Origin: Merluccius polli
Lineage: Eukaryota; Chordata; Actinopteri; Gadiformes; Merlucciidae
Assembly (NCBI GenBank): GCA_030340625.1
Contig: JAOPHQ010002276.1
Span: 227,001 to 291,000, forward strand
DNA: 64,000 bases
Direction of reading: 5' to 3'
In this document: positions 12,866-26,780 of the stretch, one piece after another
Position numbering within the stretch: the first letter of the stretch is position 1
Layout: each line of letters opens with the position of its first letter
Position numbers and translations under genes: made by a program
The notes under the pieces: model-generated
What the model was told of the DNA's origin: nothing
The model's database searches: none
What the model saw: the letters and a program-made list of their open reading frames with translations, nothing else

Positions 12866-13670
12866 CAGTGGTGGAAAGTAAGTACATTTCCTCAAGTACT
12901 GGACTTAAAGGGATAGTTCTGATTGTTTTAAGTGTGGTTGTATGAGGTACTTATCAAGAGTCAGTGTTTTACATACAGTAGAAGGCGGTCGGCGCCCCCA
13001 GTTTGGAGATGCAGACAGCTGTACCAGCACAGACGCTAAGCAATGTAGGGTTAGCACTGTACTATGCGGCCTGCAGATCAGCTGTTTGGTTAAGGGTTGC
13101 AAGAAAGTGTCGCTTATTCGTAGGAATACGGAAGTGGTTGATAAAATGTAGTGCCAAAGGAAAGGGCTGTCTGATGGCAAGGTAAAACGGTGAGAATATT
13201 GCGTACCTCATACAACCCCACTTCAAAAAATCGGAACTATCTGTACAAATTTGTGGTACTTTACTTGAGTTTCTATTTGATTGACTTGGATTTCTATTTT
13301 CTGCTACATTATACTACTACAGCACTACATCTCAGAGGCAAATATTGTACTTTTTACTCCACAAGATTTATCTGACAGCTTTAGTTACTAGTTGCTTGTT
13401 ACTTTGCAAATTCAGATTAACAATACAAAATATAATCAATAAATACATTATATTATCATATCAATAAGGCTTTGGTTCCCAGGAGGAAATTCACAAGCTA
13501 CCCAGCAGTCTCTAAAGTAATATATTAAATAGGTATAAATATACATACATTAAAATGAGCTCCACCTTTACCAGCTGCAACATATGAGGAAGCGAGGAAC
13601 ACATTAACGCATCAATGAATATAATCATATATATATATATATATATATATAAAAATGTACTTCTATTGTA
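12866..13670. mobile_element. Teleost MITE beginning CAGTGGTGGAAAGTAAGTAC
   Basis: The start and the internal text (ACTTTACTTGAGT, CTACATTATACT, GCAAATATTGTACTTTTTAC, TTTAGTTACTAG) match a very common fish MITE that I recognise by sequence. It is interrupted by a second MITE at 12909-13241. The right boundary is uncertain because the sequence degenerates into an (AT)n run at 13628-13650. Confidence 0.6.
12909..13241. mobile_element. Nested MITE with GGTTGTATGAGGTAC inverted repeats
   Basis: The left end GGGATAGTTCTGATTGTTTT continues to GTGGTTGTATGAGGTAC. The right end is its complement with a few mismatches, giving arms of about 38 bp. The 333-bp body has no usable frame. It splits the surrounding MITE inside its ACTTAAGTAC-type region. 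Confidence 0.7.
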
Positions 13671-13994
13671 TTCTATTCACTGTTACCTTCAGGAAAATAC
13701 TGTTTGCTTGTCGGATGATTATTTTTTCTAATGCTGGTGCCAGTATGCCTTTACGTACCTGGTTGACATGGTAAAACCCCTGTGTGTATATACACTTATA
13801 CCCTACATTTGTACTGCATTATATCTTAAATAGGTGCTCTGGGAAACAGAGCCACAGTGCACACTGCAGGGCCTGCAGCCCTGAAAGAGGGAAACCAGAC
13901 CCTGTGGCTCCGCCGGGGGGGGCCTTTGTTTTTACCTATCCTGAATGTTCCCCTGGCTCCCATTTGGGCTGAGGCCTGGTCCTGAAGCCTTAAT

Positions 13995-13998
<4 letters not shown>
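13671..13998. other. Non-coding stretch
   Basis: No gene or repeat family recognised. There is a G run at 13914-13922. Confidence 0.45.
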
Positions 13999-14053
<55 letters not shown>

Positions 14054-14060
14054 CACACAG

Positions 14061-14102
<42 letters not shown>

Positions 14103-14130
14103 ACATAGACATAGACATAGAGACATAGAC

Positions 14131-14177
<47 letters not shown>

Positions 14178-14188
14178 GAGACATAGAC

Positions 14189-14219
<31 letters not shown>
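13999..14219. repeat. Compound (GA)n / (GACATA)n microsatellite
   Basis: Long GA runs separated by short CACACAGACC and ATAGACATAGACATA interruptions, about 220 bp in total. The apparent Arg-Glu or Ser-Leu frames here are artefacts. Confidence 0.95.
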
Positions 14220-14222
<3 letters not shown>

Positions 14223-14301
14223 ACCAGCTTTAACCAGCCTCCAGAGCCTGTTGAACGGAGACCTGGCAACCACAGCAAGCCAGTGCTGGATGAATATTTT
14301 A

Positions 14302-14310
<9 letters not shown>

Positions 14311-14354
<44 letters not shown>

Positions 14355-14610
14355 ACCAAACACAAACACAGATGGACACTCGTAAGCTTGTGGGCACACA
14401 TGCAATCACACAGAGACAGACACGAACACAGACACAGAGACGGACACACTCACACGCACACACACATGCACACACACACACACACACACACCCACCCACA
14501 CACAAATGTATCAATAAACAAACACGCACACACATTCATATCTGACAGTGGATCAAATAAGCACATGCGTAGACAAGCACACACACCCACACACCCTCAC
14601 ACACACACAG
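14311..14610. repeat. CA-rich microsatellite cluster
   Basis: (CA)n at about 14312-14350, interrupted CA/GACA blocks to about 14500, and a further CA-rich block at about 14578-14610. Confidence 0.9.
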
Positions 14611-14797
14611 AAAATATGTGCAATGTCCCAATAAGTGAATACCATAATGTATGATATGTGAGCATGGCAGCTCACTGGGCCTGTGGCAGAGGAGGATCCT
14701 CCCCAGTGGGGAGGGTGTTATTAGCCACAGCTAGAACTCAGACTGTCCGGTCCAATTAACCACAACACCTGCCATGGCCTTGATGATCGCCTCGCTA

Positions 14798-15643
<846 letters not shown>

Positions 15644-15694
<51 letters not shown>
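15644..15694. repeat. (CT)n microsatellite
   Basis: About 50 bp of CT dinucleotides, with scattered CT-rich sequence to about 15800. Confidence 0.92.
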
Positions 15695-15699
<5 letters not shown>

Positions 15700-16025
15700 A
15701 TTCTATAAAGAATCAGTAAAAAGTAAAACAGTCTCATTTGATCTATCGTCTCTCTATTGTCTCTCTCTCCTCTCTCCTTTCTCCTACCTCTCTCTCTCTG
15801 TATAGTGAACACAGTGATAGCCCTGGAGGAAGGATATGGGTCAGTCAGTGGACTCCTCCATCACTGTCACCGTGTCAGTGGGATGGGGTGCCAGGCCACT
15901 AATAGAGACATAGAACACACTGCTTTATAAATACTGCAGTCTGGGTGGATGGCGGATTGATGAATGTTTGTGTGTATGTGAGTGTCCATGTGTGTGCATA
16001 TGTGCCTCTTTGCTCTCTCACTCCA

Positions 16026-16122
<97 letters not shown>
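16026..16122. repeat. (CT)n microsatellite, about 45 repeats
   Basis: Starts after a C run and continues with almost no interruption to CTCTCGGACATG. Confidence 0.95.
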
Positions 16123-16124
<2 letters not shown>

Positions 16125-16329
16125 CATGAAACAAGCACATTGTGCCCAGTGTGGAATGGGGCCCAGCTTTGAGTAATTGCTGCAACAAATATGATTCAAA
16201 TTATTTAATTTTGCACACTGCCCACCTACCACAATGCCCTTGCTGTGATATAATGCTGCGCATATTATTCATCACTCCATGTGTATGCCTACGTGAAGGC
16301 CTGGGTGGTTGAGCTCTGCTGGTGAGGAG

Positions 16330-16445
16330 AGATAGGAGGGGGCGTGGCTACCTGGACCTGATTAGCAGGTGAGACAGGTGAGTTAGTGGTATGTGCTATT
16401 AATTACTAATCACCTGTCTCCTCTTTTAAAACACAGATTTGCTCA
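16330..16445 (+). repeat. Possible sushi-like Gypsy LTR fragment
   Basis: AATTACTAATCACCTGTCTC followed by CTCTTTTAAAA resembles the U3/TATA region of the LTR at 52700-53461, whose minus strand reads AATTACTAATCACCTGTTTC then CTATTTAAG. Only a short similarity, so tentative. Confidence 0.35.
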
Positions 16446-16738
16446 TCAGAGATTTCTCCAGGATTGACTGGGCGTGGCAGTTCTATGGTAGGAGCAGTGT
16501 GATTGCCATCTACTGGGTCTAACCGCAAGCGAGGGTCATAGTGGTTTTATTCAGCATTCTATATTGGCCCTGACAGTATTTTGAAATATAATTTCATCCA
16601 ATCTTTTTACATTTTAACAAGCACACGCACAAAGCCAGCTGCCTATTAACAACATCAACTAAGCGGTTCTAAATGTGTCGGAACAACCAGGAAGGAGTCA
16701 TTGAACATTTTGTTAATATTATGTCAACACTGTTTGTT

Positions 16739-16879
16739 ACAGGTGTCGCTCATAACACTAACTATGAGTCTGCTATGTCCCAGGACACGTAGTAGACTAC
16801 ACTAGTGAAGATACGTCTACTACATGTCCTGGCACATAAAAAGAGCAGACCTGTAATTAGTGTTATGAGTAACATCTGT
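16739..16879. repeat. 141-bp near-palindrome (hairpin MITE)
   Basis: The arms begin ACAGGTGTCGCTCATAACAC and, in complement, ACAGATGTTACTCATAACAC. Similarity continues through CCAGGACAYGTAGTAGAC towards the centre. The unit can fold almost end to end. Confidence 0.72.
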
Positions 16880-19320
16880 GTTCATTTTATATGTTATGTA
16901 AAGGGTGTGGGACTGGGACAAGTAGTATAATGTTTGTGATTGGTCAGGCTTTTGATTAACACTATTTGTCAATTAGGTGTGAGGTCACTCCTAATTATAG
17001 CTATCCCGCCTTAATAAAATCCATGGATATAGGCTTTATTTAAATATGTGTGTAAATACAGATTGACTGGAAATCATTTATCACTTTTGACACCAGATGC
17101 CAACAACACTAAAGCAAACCTAAATTCAAGAAAATGACGAATTTGGCTGGCCGGGGACTTTAATCTACATCCCTGCATTAGTAACTTACATAGAATACCA
17201 ACCCTCAATATGGGTAAATCTGCCTTGTTTTTTCGTCCGATTTTGTAGTTACTGCAATTTTTACAACTGTTTTTTTTCTCAACAACAGAGCAATATTGAA
17301 CATTGAGTTACAACTCAATTTGGCAAAAAATTGTAGATACTGCGGTTTGCCTTTGTTCAGCAAGAAACAGACACATGACAACAGACTTTTGATTTGAATT
17401 TAGGAATTTCTATTTTGTACCACGAATGAAAGGAGCACTGGTGGATGCCTTAACTAGTATTTTGAGTCTGGTTCCTTTCCTTTACAGCCTACTTCTCCTC
17501 AGCCCTCATTTTCCTCAGACACTCATTTCTCTGCCAGACTAACTCACTCAGATGCTAGCATTCGTGTGAGACATGAAGGTCTATTTTTGTGTGCCTAAGA
17601 AGATGACCTAAGATGCTATGAATGAACTGCACAGTGGTTGCCGCGACAACCGCTGTGCAGTTCTTTAATCAAGGAGGAGACTAATCTCCCCATGTGCCTT
17701 AAAAGTAGGGGGGTGGGGGGGGGTTCGAGGAAATTTTGAATATCCATCAAAAGGTTTCTATTACCTATTGCGAGCGGCTGCAGGTTCGGGGCTCAGCAAG
17801 AGAACAGTCAGAGAGGTGGACTGCTGCTTAATAATGACATGGCGAGGTAACAGTACACCCTGTCTCCCTTGTTCCTCCTGTTATTGCCATCCAGCCCACT
17901 TTCTGGGGCATAGATTGCTGTGACCATACATAGTCAGTAGTGGATATTGTGTGTGGGGGAAATCTATTCAATGTTTATTATAGGGGGAAATCGCCTATAG
18001 CTGTTTTTTACAGTTTCTAAAGCGTGTTCATGTGATCCAGCTACAGCCCATGGGAAGATGATACTGCAGGGTCCCTGGAACCAGTAGCGTTTCTGTGTCA
18101 GCGTCATGGGTGTCACATGGCCTGGGCATTCACGTTGAAAAGTTGAGCCCTACAAGGCCCAAGCCCGACAATTCAGTCCGAACCTAGTCTGGTTTACCGG
18201 ATGTAGGTTGTTGGTTGTAGTTGCTTATACTCCACCCTCTTCCGCCATATGCTTGTTACCGTTTTCAAAGCCTGAGTGTTGGGAGTTGTGTCTGGTATAT
18301 CAATATGAACTTGGTATTATTCCTTATTATTCTTGTGTGTTGGTAACTGTCCACTTCACTGTGTACCAATTTCTTCATGTTTATACCAAATGTGTGTGGG
18401 CAGAGCGACCACCTTATCTGTTATCCTTGACACGCCTGTAAGGTTTCTCCAGCCCAAGGTCTAATGTCTCTTCCCCCACACAGTAAATGTCAACTACTGT
18501 ATAAACTTGTATCTCTTGTGTAGGCCTTGTACCTGCTTCACCCATTACACAGCGACATTGCTTTGCTTCTTCAAATACTCAGACATTGTTTCCTTGGGGG
18601 TGCTGAAGACGTCTTTCTCGACGTTAAACAATGTGTAGTTTCCCAAAACAACTAATCATTCATTTTATAATTGAATTTAATCTGGTTTACAATTCTCAAC
18701 AGCACTCTTCATCCCAGTCACTAACTGCGGTCATGTCAGGTGTGCTTAAATACCTGTTTTAATTAGATCGTGAATAATAACCATGGATGTACATCCATCC
18801 TGCCTCGTGCTGCTGCTGAAGGATTAAACTCTGCTGTGCACACACGGCGGAGCTCAGTGGTAAAGTTGCTCTGGAGGCGCATCATTGAAATGTCAATCAA
18901 TTAAGTCCATTTCACAGTAAAGAAACTATGATCCGCTAGCTTATTTAGATTTAAACTTCCAAAGCTAGACAACTCCTAACTGCCTTTCCCCTACCTAACA
19001 GTTCAACTGGTGCAATGTGGGACACATTCTCTTTATGAGAGCCGACTACAATAATGCACGTCGCAAAATGGCACACTTTGCAGCCTTGTTTTGTTACGTT
19101 GAATATTGTTTTCAATATATTAATAACTCCGTTATTGGCTAACTTTGCTGTATAATTAATTCACTGATTAATTAATAAATACAGCCTGAACCTGACGTGA
19201 GCCTGTGAAATATGTGAGAAAAAAAAGATCGACCTGACCTGAACCCGTCGGGTCTCGTTGGGTTCGGGCAGAGATCTGGAGCTCTCATTTTTTCTTTAGC
19301 CCCAAATAATTCTGTATGTA
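16880..19320. other. Non-coding stretch, nothing recognised
   Basis: Low gene content; frames are short and not protein-like. A TGGG/G-run patch lies at about 17708-17722. Confidence 0.5.
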
Positions 19321-19796
19321 TAATTCCCGATTATACAACAGGTAGTTCCGACCAAGCAATCTGATTGGTCAACTAGACATTTAGACCGTACTCAAATCAG
19401 CATGACAGCACACCTAGCCGTGCTGCCTCATCACTATAAATATTACTACACCATTGATTAAAACTATACATATTTCCATGGCAACAATGTAACTGCCACT
19501 ATAGGAGTAGAGCAAGAACAAAATAGACTGGCTGACTCAACAAGGACTAGAAAGCTTCTCTGTCGCTAGGTCGTTACTAAGGGTTGGCCTACTTGCTAGA
19601 TTAGTAAACTAGGTTTCATTACGGAGAAGTCTACAGGTGTGTCTGATTGTTTTATTTGTCAGGCCCCAGGTATTTCCAGGGAAACAGAGATAACACTAGA
19701 AAAAAGTTTTTATTTTGAGAGTGAATGGCCCCACAATATGAATACATTTTGATTGTATATTTTATTTTGTTGGTAACCGTTGTATAATAATATTAC
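19320..19796. repeat. Possible MITE with ATTATACAAC ends
   Basis: The left end CGATTATACAACAGGTAGTTCC and, in complement, the right end ATTATACAACGGTTACC are similar over about 15 bp. Boundaries and superfamily are unclear. Confidence 0.35.
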
Positions 19797-19924
19797 AATA
19801 TTACACTCGAGGGCGTGCTTTACCGTCATTATTGACAGTGATGCGGTCACGACCGAGGCGCTTGCGCCGAGTTCCATAAGCATCACTGAAGTAAGAGGTA
19901 AAGCACACCCTCTCGTGTAATATT
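19797..19924. repeat. 128-bp hairpin repeat
   Basis: The left arm AATATTACACTCGAGGGCGT, then GCTTTACC, pairs with the right arm whose complement reads AATATTACACGAGAGGGTGT, then GCTTTACC. Pairing continues to AGTGATGC. The loop contains GGCGCTTGCGCC. Confidence 0.72.
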
Positions 19925-20017
19925 GCTTAATTATACATTTTACAACTTTGTTGAATTAGATTCAATAGAGACATCCTCAACAAAACATTTGAATGGCATG
20001 AGAGCTATGGCGTTTAT

Positions 20018-21029
20018 TAGGGATGTCCGATATTATCGGCCCACCGATATTATCGGCCGATATTGGCATAAAAAATCAATATCGGAAAATATCGGTATCG
20101 GTTTTTTAACCGATACCGAAATCGATTTTGAAACAATTTCAGACATCTGTTATGTTTCAAGTGAGGACGTTGTTTGATGACATCATCAAACGCGCCGCGC
20201 CGTCTCAATAACAAGCCTGGGCGTGTGCGGCCGTGTAGCGGGACGCTAGTTGTAGCTGTGGTTATGTCGGTGGTTTGGAATTGTTTCAAAGTTTCTACGT
20301 TGAATAGTATAATAGGGGTCAGCGCAACATACTAACGCATTCTGCGAAACAGTCTCATCACAACCGGTTCAGGTCCGCTGTACCGCGCTCACATTATTTT
20401 ATTTATTAATCCTTCGACCGTCACCGGGGCTTCAGAGTAATGTGCCCGAGGAGAGCAGCCCTCTCCCGGACACACGCTAGCTTTTACCGCTGTTTTGTTT
20501 TTATTTATTAATCCACACTTCCGCTCGGCATAAAGCCTATTGCAATGAGTGTAAAGCGGAGGTTGTCAAGTTATTCTCAATAACTGGTTCGTACAACGAC
20601 GTATTTGGAGTCTGTGTTTATTTTTACACCTCGCTACCGCCGCAGTCGGCTAGTGCGCATGACCGGAACTCCCCCATCACTTCAAAATAAAGGCACTGCT
20701 TACACTATTATACCATAATACCACATCTCCCTTTCTTTGAGAACAAAGGGTGGACTACCTTTGTCTCTCCAGGTCTTAAGGGGTTTATTCTGCCCTTTTG
20801 CTGGAAGACCTGTCCCTGATCTGTCCCTGTGTTAAGCATGCACAATAGAAATAAATAACTTACACATTACCATACTGTGAACTATTACTTTAGCAGGCTG
20901 TGTTCTTCAAAACTTAAACTCTCAGGTTTCACATAAATGTAAACAGTAAAGCAGAACAATTTCACAATCACCGTTCACTCTTTTTTTTTTTTTTTTTTTC
21001 GGTAAAAAAGCCAATATCGGACATCCCTA
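20018..21029. mobile_element. Non-autonomous hAT element (GATGTCCGATATTATCGG family)
   Basis: Ends TAGGGATGTCCGATA and the complement TCGGACATCCCTA, with the exact 8-bp duplication GCGTTTAT (20010-20017 and 21030-21037). Subterminal TATCGG repeats and a T19 run (about 20981-20999) are present. The internal segment (GCGCAACATACT, GCATTCTGCGAAACAG, CCCGAGGAGAGCAGCC) recurs in the hAT element at 30339-31241, which has different termini. Confidence 0.87.
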
Positions 21030-21037
21030 GCGTTTAT

Positions 21038-22986
21038 ACTAGTGCACCACTTTCTCCCGCATCGAAAAGTGCCAATCCAGAGAAAGTTTTAGAGCAAGAG
21101 CGACAACGTAACGCAAGAAGAGAGGTAGAGCGGCACTGTTTTGAATTTTGGGATGAAGCGGGGTCGGTTTGGTGGGGCAGTCGGAGCATTTGGTGGGGCA
21201 TTGCCCCCTCGTGCCCATGTCTTGAACCGGGCCCGTCCTACATTATTGTGCACTTGACTAGCATTTATTTGTTCATAAAAACTCTGTGAATACATCTGTA
21301 AAAACATCTTATGTGATTATCTTAATCAAAATTCTCCCATGTTCTCTTCTGATGTTACAATGAGTTGTTACAATGCACCCAAAGAAATTACATCATGGAG
21401 TTCTTCTTTCTTTGACTCAGTATTTGCTGCATAGATTTGTCTTTCTTGCACAATGCTATACCATGGCACATATTTGATTTCATTTATGTATTTATCTATA
21501 CAAACAATCTTTAACCAAGCAAGTTAATTGAGAACAGATTCTCATTTACAATAATGACTTTGCCAAGGTTTCTCTGGCCTGACCAAAGAAAAAACAATAT
21601 CCTCACCACCAGATGTATGAGTGTCTTCCCCTAATATGCTCTGAGTATCGGCTCCTCAGTCACTGATGAATTCACCATTCTCCCCCTGATATCTAAAATA
21701 GACAACCAAAAGATATCCAAATAGACTTAACCCAGCCTTCTTTTAGGTTAAACTTTGGCCATCTAAACTTTGGTTTCTCTTTGACATACTTTTGATTAAT
21801 GGATCCAATCATTGCATGGCAAATGAAACCGGGGGAAAAAGGTAGCCATTAGATCAATGGTGTATAATAGCATTGGTTATTTATATTAGCCTTGGATAGG
21901 ATGACAGCTGTCTCCATCAGATGTTGTTATTGCCTGTTTGGTGCACTTGCCATCCCTATGGGCCAAAGTGAAGACTATTAAATACCATTCAATTCCATGA
22001 AAGTTTGGCTTTGATGGCAACAACAATAAGCCATTGTATTGGTCATCATGGTTGATAACCACCAGTGGATGTGACCACCAATCTAAAATCAGACCACAAA
22101 TCAAAACTACCTCCCATGTCTCAAACAAGAAATGTGTCATTAGAATTCAGTCTTAATTCCAAGCATAATTATTATACATCTTTGTGTGAAACTTTTAAGA
22201 TTATTGGTTATTTGGGTTGGGCACCCCTTTTTTCTCAGGAAATGGTACATCACTGTTTAAGTACTGAGAAACTAATCCAACACTCATATCAATTTTTACC
22301 CAAGTCATTGTGGTGTTTTTTTTGCCATTGTGTTTCTTTTACATTTCCCCACCCAGCAGAAGTGTCATGTCTGCTTGTGTTCTAAACATCGTCATGCAGT
22401 CGTAACTAAGGCAAATTACATCCAACTGTGGCTTTCTGATATCAAAGTTGAATACAACAGGTGACCCGCCTCCTGTCAAACAGTCCATGGTGAGTGATAA
22501 TTATTATAAGGAAAAAGTCACCATCCAGATTCCATTTAAACTTTACAAAAATAGGATAGCAAAAATACATAGTTTACAATACAGGAATGTTAAATAATCA
22601 ATAGCAAAATTGCTAGACAGTGCATCAATACTCATAATATATCAGAGTCACAATATACCATATATTAAAACAAAACTTGATTTTCTATTCTTATAACATT
22701 CACGTTAGATATTTCTTCAGTTCAGTTAAACAAATGACTAAGACTGGCACTCTGTATCAGCTCATACAGAGAATACATGAGAATAGTCACCACTTTACAG
22801 GCCAATGATGTAATTAACATAAAAAAATAAGCATTCAGCAACGTCAACATTATTTGCATTAGTTCTGACTCTCACATCGTCTGATTGATGAACAAGAAAT
22901 CCAATTGCTAGCACATAATATGGCATTATAGCCTATATCGAACATACACAACATACAAACACACACAGGAAACAGACAGCCATGAG

Positions 22987-22990
<4 letters not shown>
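21038..22990. other. Non-coding stretch
   Basis: A G-rich remnant at about 21160-21235 (GGTGGGGCA twice, CCGGGCCCG) resembles the end of a common fish repeat. Otherwise nothing was recognised. Confidence 0.45.
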
Positions 22991-23020
<30 letters not shown>

Positions 23021-23252
23021 TTATGGGCTTTCATTGTCTTCTTTTCAACATGAACATTGCCATAACAACCCACTGGCATCAACTGGCAAACACAGGCAAA
23101 TACCAAAGGCGAGCCATGTCAAGAGAAAAATAAGACGATGGCTATAATGATGGCCTGACATTTACCCAGGTCTAATAGCTTTCCATCCTTCACACCATTA
23201 TTTTAGCATGTGTGTGGGTGTGTGTGTTTGTGTGTGTGCATGCATGTGGATT

Positions 23253-23292
<40 letters not shown>

Positions 23293-23635
23293 CATGCCTG
23301 TGTTGTTTGTGTGTTTATCTGTGTGTGCATGCATGGGATTGAGAGGGAGAGGGGGATGGAGGGAGGGAGGAATATAATCTCAGCTGTAGTAGTTAGTGGT
23401 TGAGGACGTGGAAGGGCAATCCTCAATGGAGAACATCTCTCTCTCTCTCTGTTTATCTCGCTAGCTCTCTTTGCCATTGTGTCCTATTTTACACTCATTT
23501 ATTTGCTCCATTAGACACACTACTCTATCGACGCTCTACCTATCGTCTTGTCTTTTTTCTTCTCCATGTCTTGCGGCACATACACACACGCACACACACA
23601 CACACACACACATGCACGCACGCACGCACACACAC
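22990..23635. repeat. Cluster of CA/TG microsatellites
   Basis: (CA)n at about 22991-23018, (TG)n with TGCATG interruptions at about 23205-23291, and (CA)n with GCACGCAC at about 23580-23635. Confidence 0.88.
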
Positions 23636-25828
23636 CGATCAGAGCAGAGGTTGGCCTCCTCGTCTCTCCCAGCAGCCACTCTGCCTTGGCGGTCGGCAGG
23701 AAAACGCAGCGCCATTATCTTGTCTTCCTGCTCGCTGGCCAGAGTCTGCATGAGATCACACACATTTGTTTTTGTTTTGGTCTCAGTCAAAAAAGGTCGT
23801 CTGTTGAGGTCTTCATTTGCATAACGAGAGTGAGAGAGAGCGAGAGAGAGAGTAGGTTAGCGGCAGATTAACCGTAGAAGCTGTGCCAAAAAGAGGTGAG
23901 ATAGCATATAGCAGGCTAGCTATAAGTAATCCTATTTGTTTCACTAATTTTCCATCAACCCTGCAGATCGACTTGAAATGAAATTAGATGAGAATAAAAG
24001 GAGCCATAAAGGATTCAAATTAGCATACAATGCTGGCCTTCTGTTGGAGAGATTATTATTATTATTATATATTAAATCTCACTTTTACAGTAGGCCTATG
24101 TAGAGGCCTGTGTATAACCATTTTGCTATGACTTAATTATATGGTGATCTTGTAATATATAATGATTTTGCGTTGTCCACATGGTTCCATTATACATTTT
24201 AGAATATATATTCTGTAACTTCCCACTATGCTAAAAGTCTCATGGGACAGGTCACGAGTCATGTTGCATATGATCCCTCTAGAATAGATGACCTAGACTC
24301 CCTCGATGTTATCATAATACTCAATGAAGACATAACTAAAGGTTAACATTTGGAATCCATATTGGACAGTTTAATATATGGCTAATCAAATAATAATAGC
24401 CTAATAATCATTTGATTTATACATTTAATTCCATTGCTCTCACTGCTAGTGTCCTTGTCGTACAAAGGTACAAGTTAAAAAAGCTGTAGATTGTTGTAAA
24501 AAACAAATAATTTAATTAACATGTTTTATTCTTCAAATGTCACAAGTAAACCACTTCTGGTACACATTAAACCACATTAAAGCAGCTCTACTCAGGAAAC
24601 CACGTCCCTCTATTGAAAAGATCAAACAAAGGAAAGACATACATTTTATTTAATTTGGTGAATACAAACTAAGTTCAACTATAAGTAATACTGAGGAGGC
24701 TTTCTGTGGATTCTTTGGAGAGAAAGTAAGGAATATTACAACCTGGTTTAAGGTGTTAAGACTTGGACAAATGAGAAAATATGTGTATACTCCATAAATC
24801 CCGTCCCATAATGTCAGATCAATCAACTGTAGTTGAAGAATAGGACTTTACAGATTAGACACATTTTCAAATTTGTCTTTGTTCCTTTAACAATGCATAA
24901 TAATGGAAGGGCGAAACTAGACCCCACATAGATGAATAAGAACAGAACAATATGACGTAATTCTAGCAAGATAATCTACAATCACCAATCATGTAGCACG
25001 ACGTAGGAGAAGCTACTGTGGCCTGTACTGACCTGTAAGGTGCCAGCAGGTACTCGGGGTGCAATAAATAACAGAAAACTGTCATTAAAATCAAGTCAAA
25101 ATCTCAACGTGTACTCGTTTTGGTTTTTTGTTTAAGTCTATGATAGTTTCCACCAATGTACACATAAAGTCACCTGTATACAGTATGTGCGTTACATTCA
25201 CACTGGAGCTATACTGGCCACACAGTTTTTTACCTGCTTTTTACTGTTGTAGATCTAGCAGGTTACACTTCTAAACAGCAATTTTAATGTTATATCCATT
25301 CGGAACATTTTGTAATGTGAGACGTATCTGTTTTAATTGCGCTTTAGTTAGGCTATTGTTTATGTCATTTTCAGTTTTGATGTCGGGATAAACGTTGGCG
25401 AACAAACCTATTTTAATCTCAACAACAATATGCAACAGTGAAGGCTTTATTTTTCTAGAGCCATTTGTCCATTCTGGGCTACTGAACAAACATGGCGTTG
25501 CAACATGGTGGCATCCGTGGAAGGCGACCCGCTCCCCATGTAGATATAAACGGCTCATTCTAAGCAAACGAAAACACGATTATTCGATCTATACGATCAT
25601 TATACACTAATGAAAACATACTTATGAATATTATATTACATTTCTGCCAAGTCTGTTCCACTAGATGCCACAGAATTCTACACATTGGACATTTAATTGG
25701 ACCTTTTATCTTGCCAAATTTGAATGATTAAAAAAGTCGGCAAGTATATAAAATTAGGATTCAAAATAGTGAAAAAAGAAGCATTCTCAGCTCTGAGACG
25801 CTGTCTGCTGAACCACGCCCATTTGTGC

Positions 25829-25830
<2 letters not shown>
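23636..25830. other. Non-coding stretch, nothing recognised
   Basis: AT-rich unique-looking sequence with a GA patch near 23828-23852 and an ATT run near 24052-24066. No gene was seen on either strand. Confidence 0.5.

Positions 25831-25861
<31 letters not shown>
25831..25861 (+). repeat. Uninterrupted G31 homopolymer
   Basis: Thirty-one consecutive G between GTGCCC and CCTCTC, followed by four copies of a (TA)ACTGTCAAA motif (about 25868-25925). Confidence 0.85.
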
Positions 25862-25863
<2 letters not shown>

Positions 25864-26235
25864 TCTCTCAACTGTCAAACTAATAACTGTCAAATAATAA
25901 CTGTCAAACTTATACCTGTCAAACTTGCGAATTGAGTGTGACAAGCAGTGACGCAACTGCATTCGCTTGTTAGGGGCAGAGCAATGCTAAGAGGTAGCGC
26001 TTACGTCATCATGTACCCTTTAAGCCCCGCCCATAAAATCCTGAACGCAAACATTGTGAAAATTTGAAAAACTCCACAATTCAACATTCAATGGTTATAC
26101 AGTCTTTTCACGTTTTCAGCAATGACTTTTCTAATGTGTGTAATGTGTTTAGAAACTGTGACGGAGCAGCGCCGTCACTAACAGCGTGGACTACACACAC
26201 ACACGCACACACGCACGCTGTGACGGAGCGGCACC

Positions 26236-26776
26236 GTAACGCCTCTTGCCCACTGGATGCGTTCGTCAACGCATCCCATTGACTTTGAATGGGGCTGAGC
26301 CGCAATGCATTGTGGCTCCGTCAGTCAAGTCGGCTCCGTTCGTTGCGTTGAAAAGTTGAGAAAATTTTATCTTTTCTGGCCACGACGGATCCGTCAGCCA
26401 ATCAGATCACATTATGCAAATATATGTCCTGTGACGCTACTTGGACTCTGCCCAATGAAATCACCTTGGTGGTACAACCCGGGAAAGCACATCTGTTATG
26501 TCAGACGGCCGGCAGCGGGAACATTTAAACCTTATTAAAAATGGAGGACAAGTTGATAGTGGCGGTGGAAAAGCACTCTTCTTGCTACGACGGGATCCAT
26601 CTTGCAATAGAAAAGAGCAATAACAAATTGCAGGAAGAGCGCGGCTTTGTTGTTGCGGGAAGCGATTTGATTGGCTGCTGGCTGCGTCTGGCTCCGTCGG
26701 CAAATTCCACGCCCCCCTCCGTCAGACACGCCTTCCGTCTTCCGTTGACGGTTGAATGCAGTGGGACAGGCGTAAA
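26236..26776. mobile_element. Probable MITE with (G)TAACGCCT ends
   Basis: The left GTAACGCCTCTTGCCCACTG and the complement of the right end (TTTTACGCCTGTCCCACTGC) are similar, and CGTCAACG follows at a similar distance in both. The body is rich in GGCTCCGTC motifs, as is a shorter patch at 26160-26230. No clear target duplication. Confidence 0.5.
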
Positions 26777-26780
26777 ACAG

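Noticed and set aside
13826..14654. Ser-Leu, Arg-Glu and His-Thr frames on both strands
   Set aside because: Translation of GA/CA microsatellites.
21886..22385. Overlapping frames of 84 and 106 codons
   Set aside because: No recognisable domain, composition not protein-like, no splice or transposon context.
25271..25567. 98-codon minus-strand frame
   Set aside because: No family resemblance or supporting context; consistent with chance.
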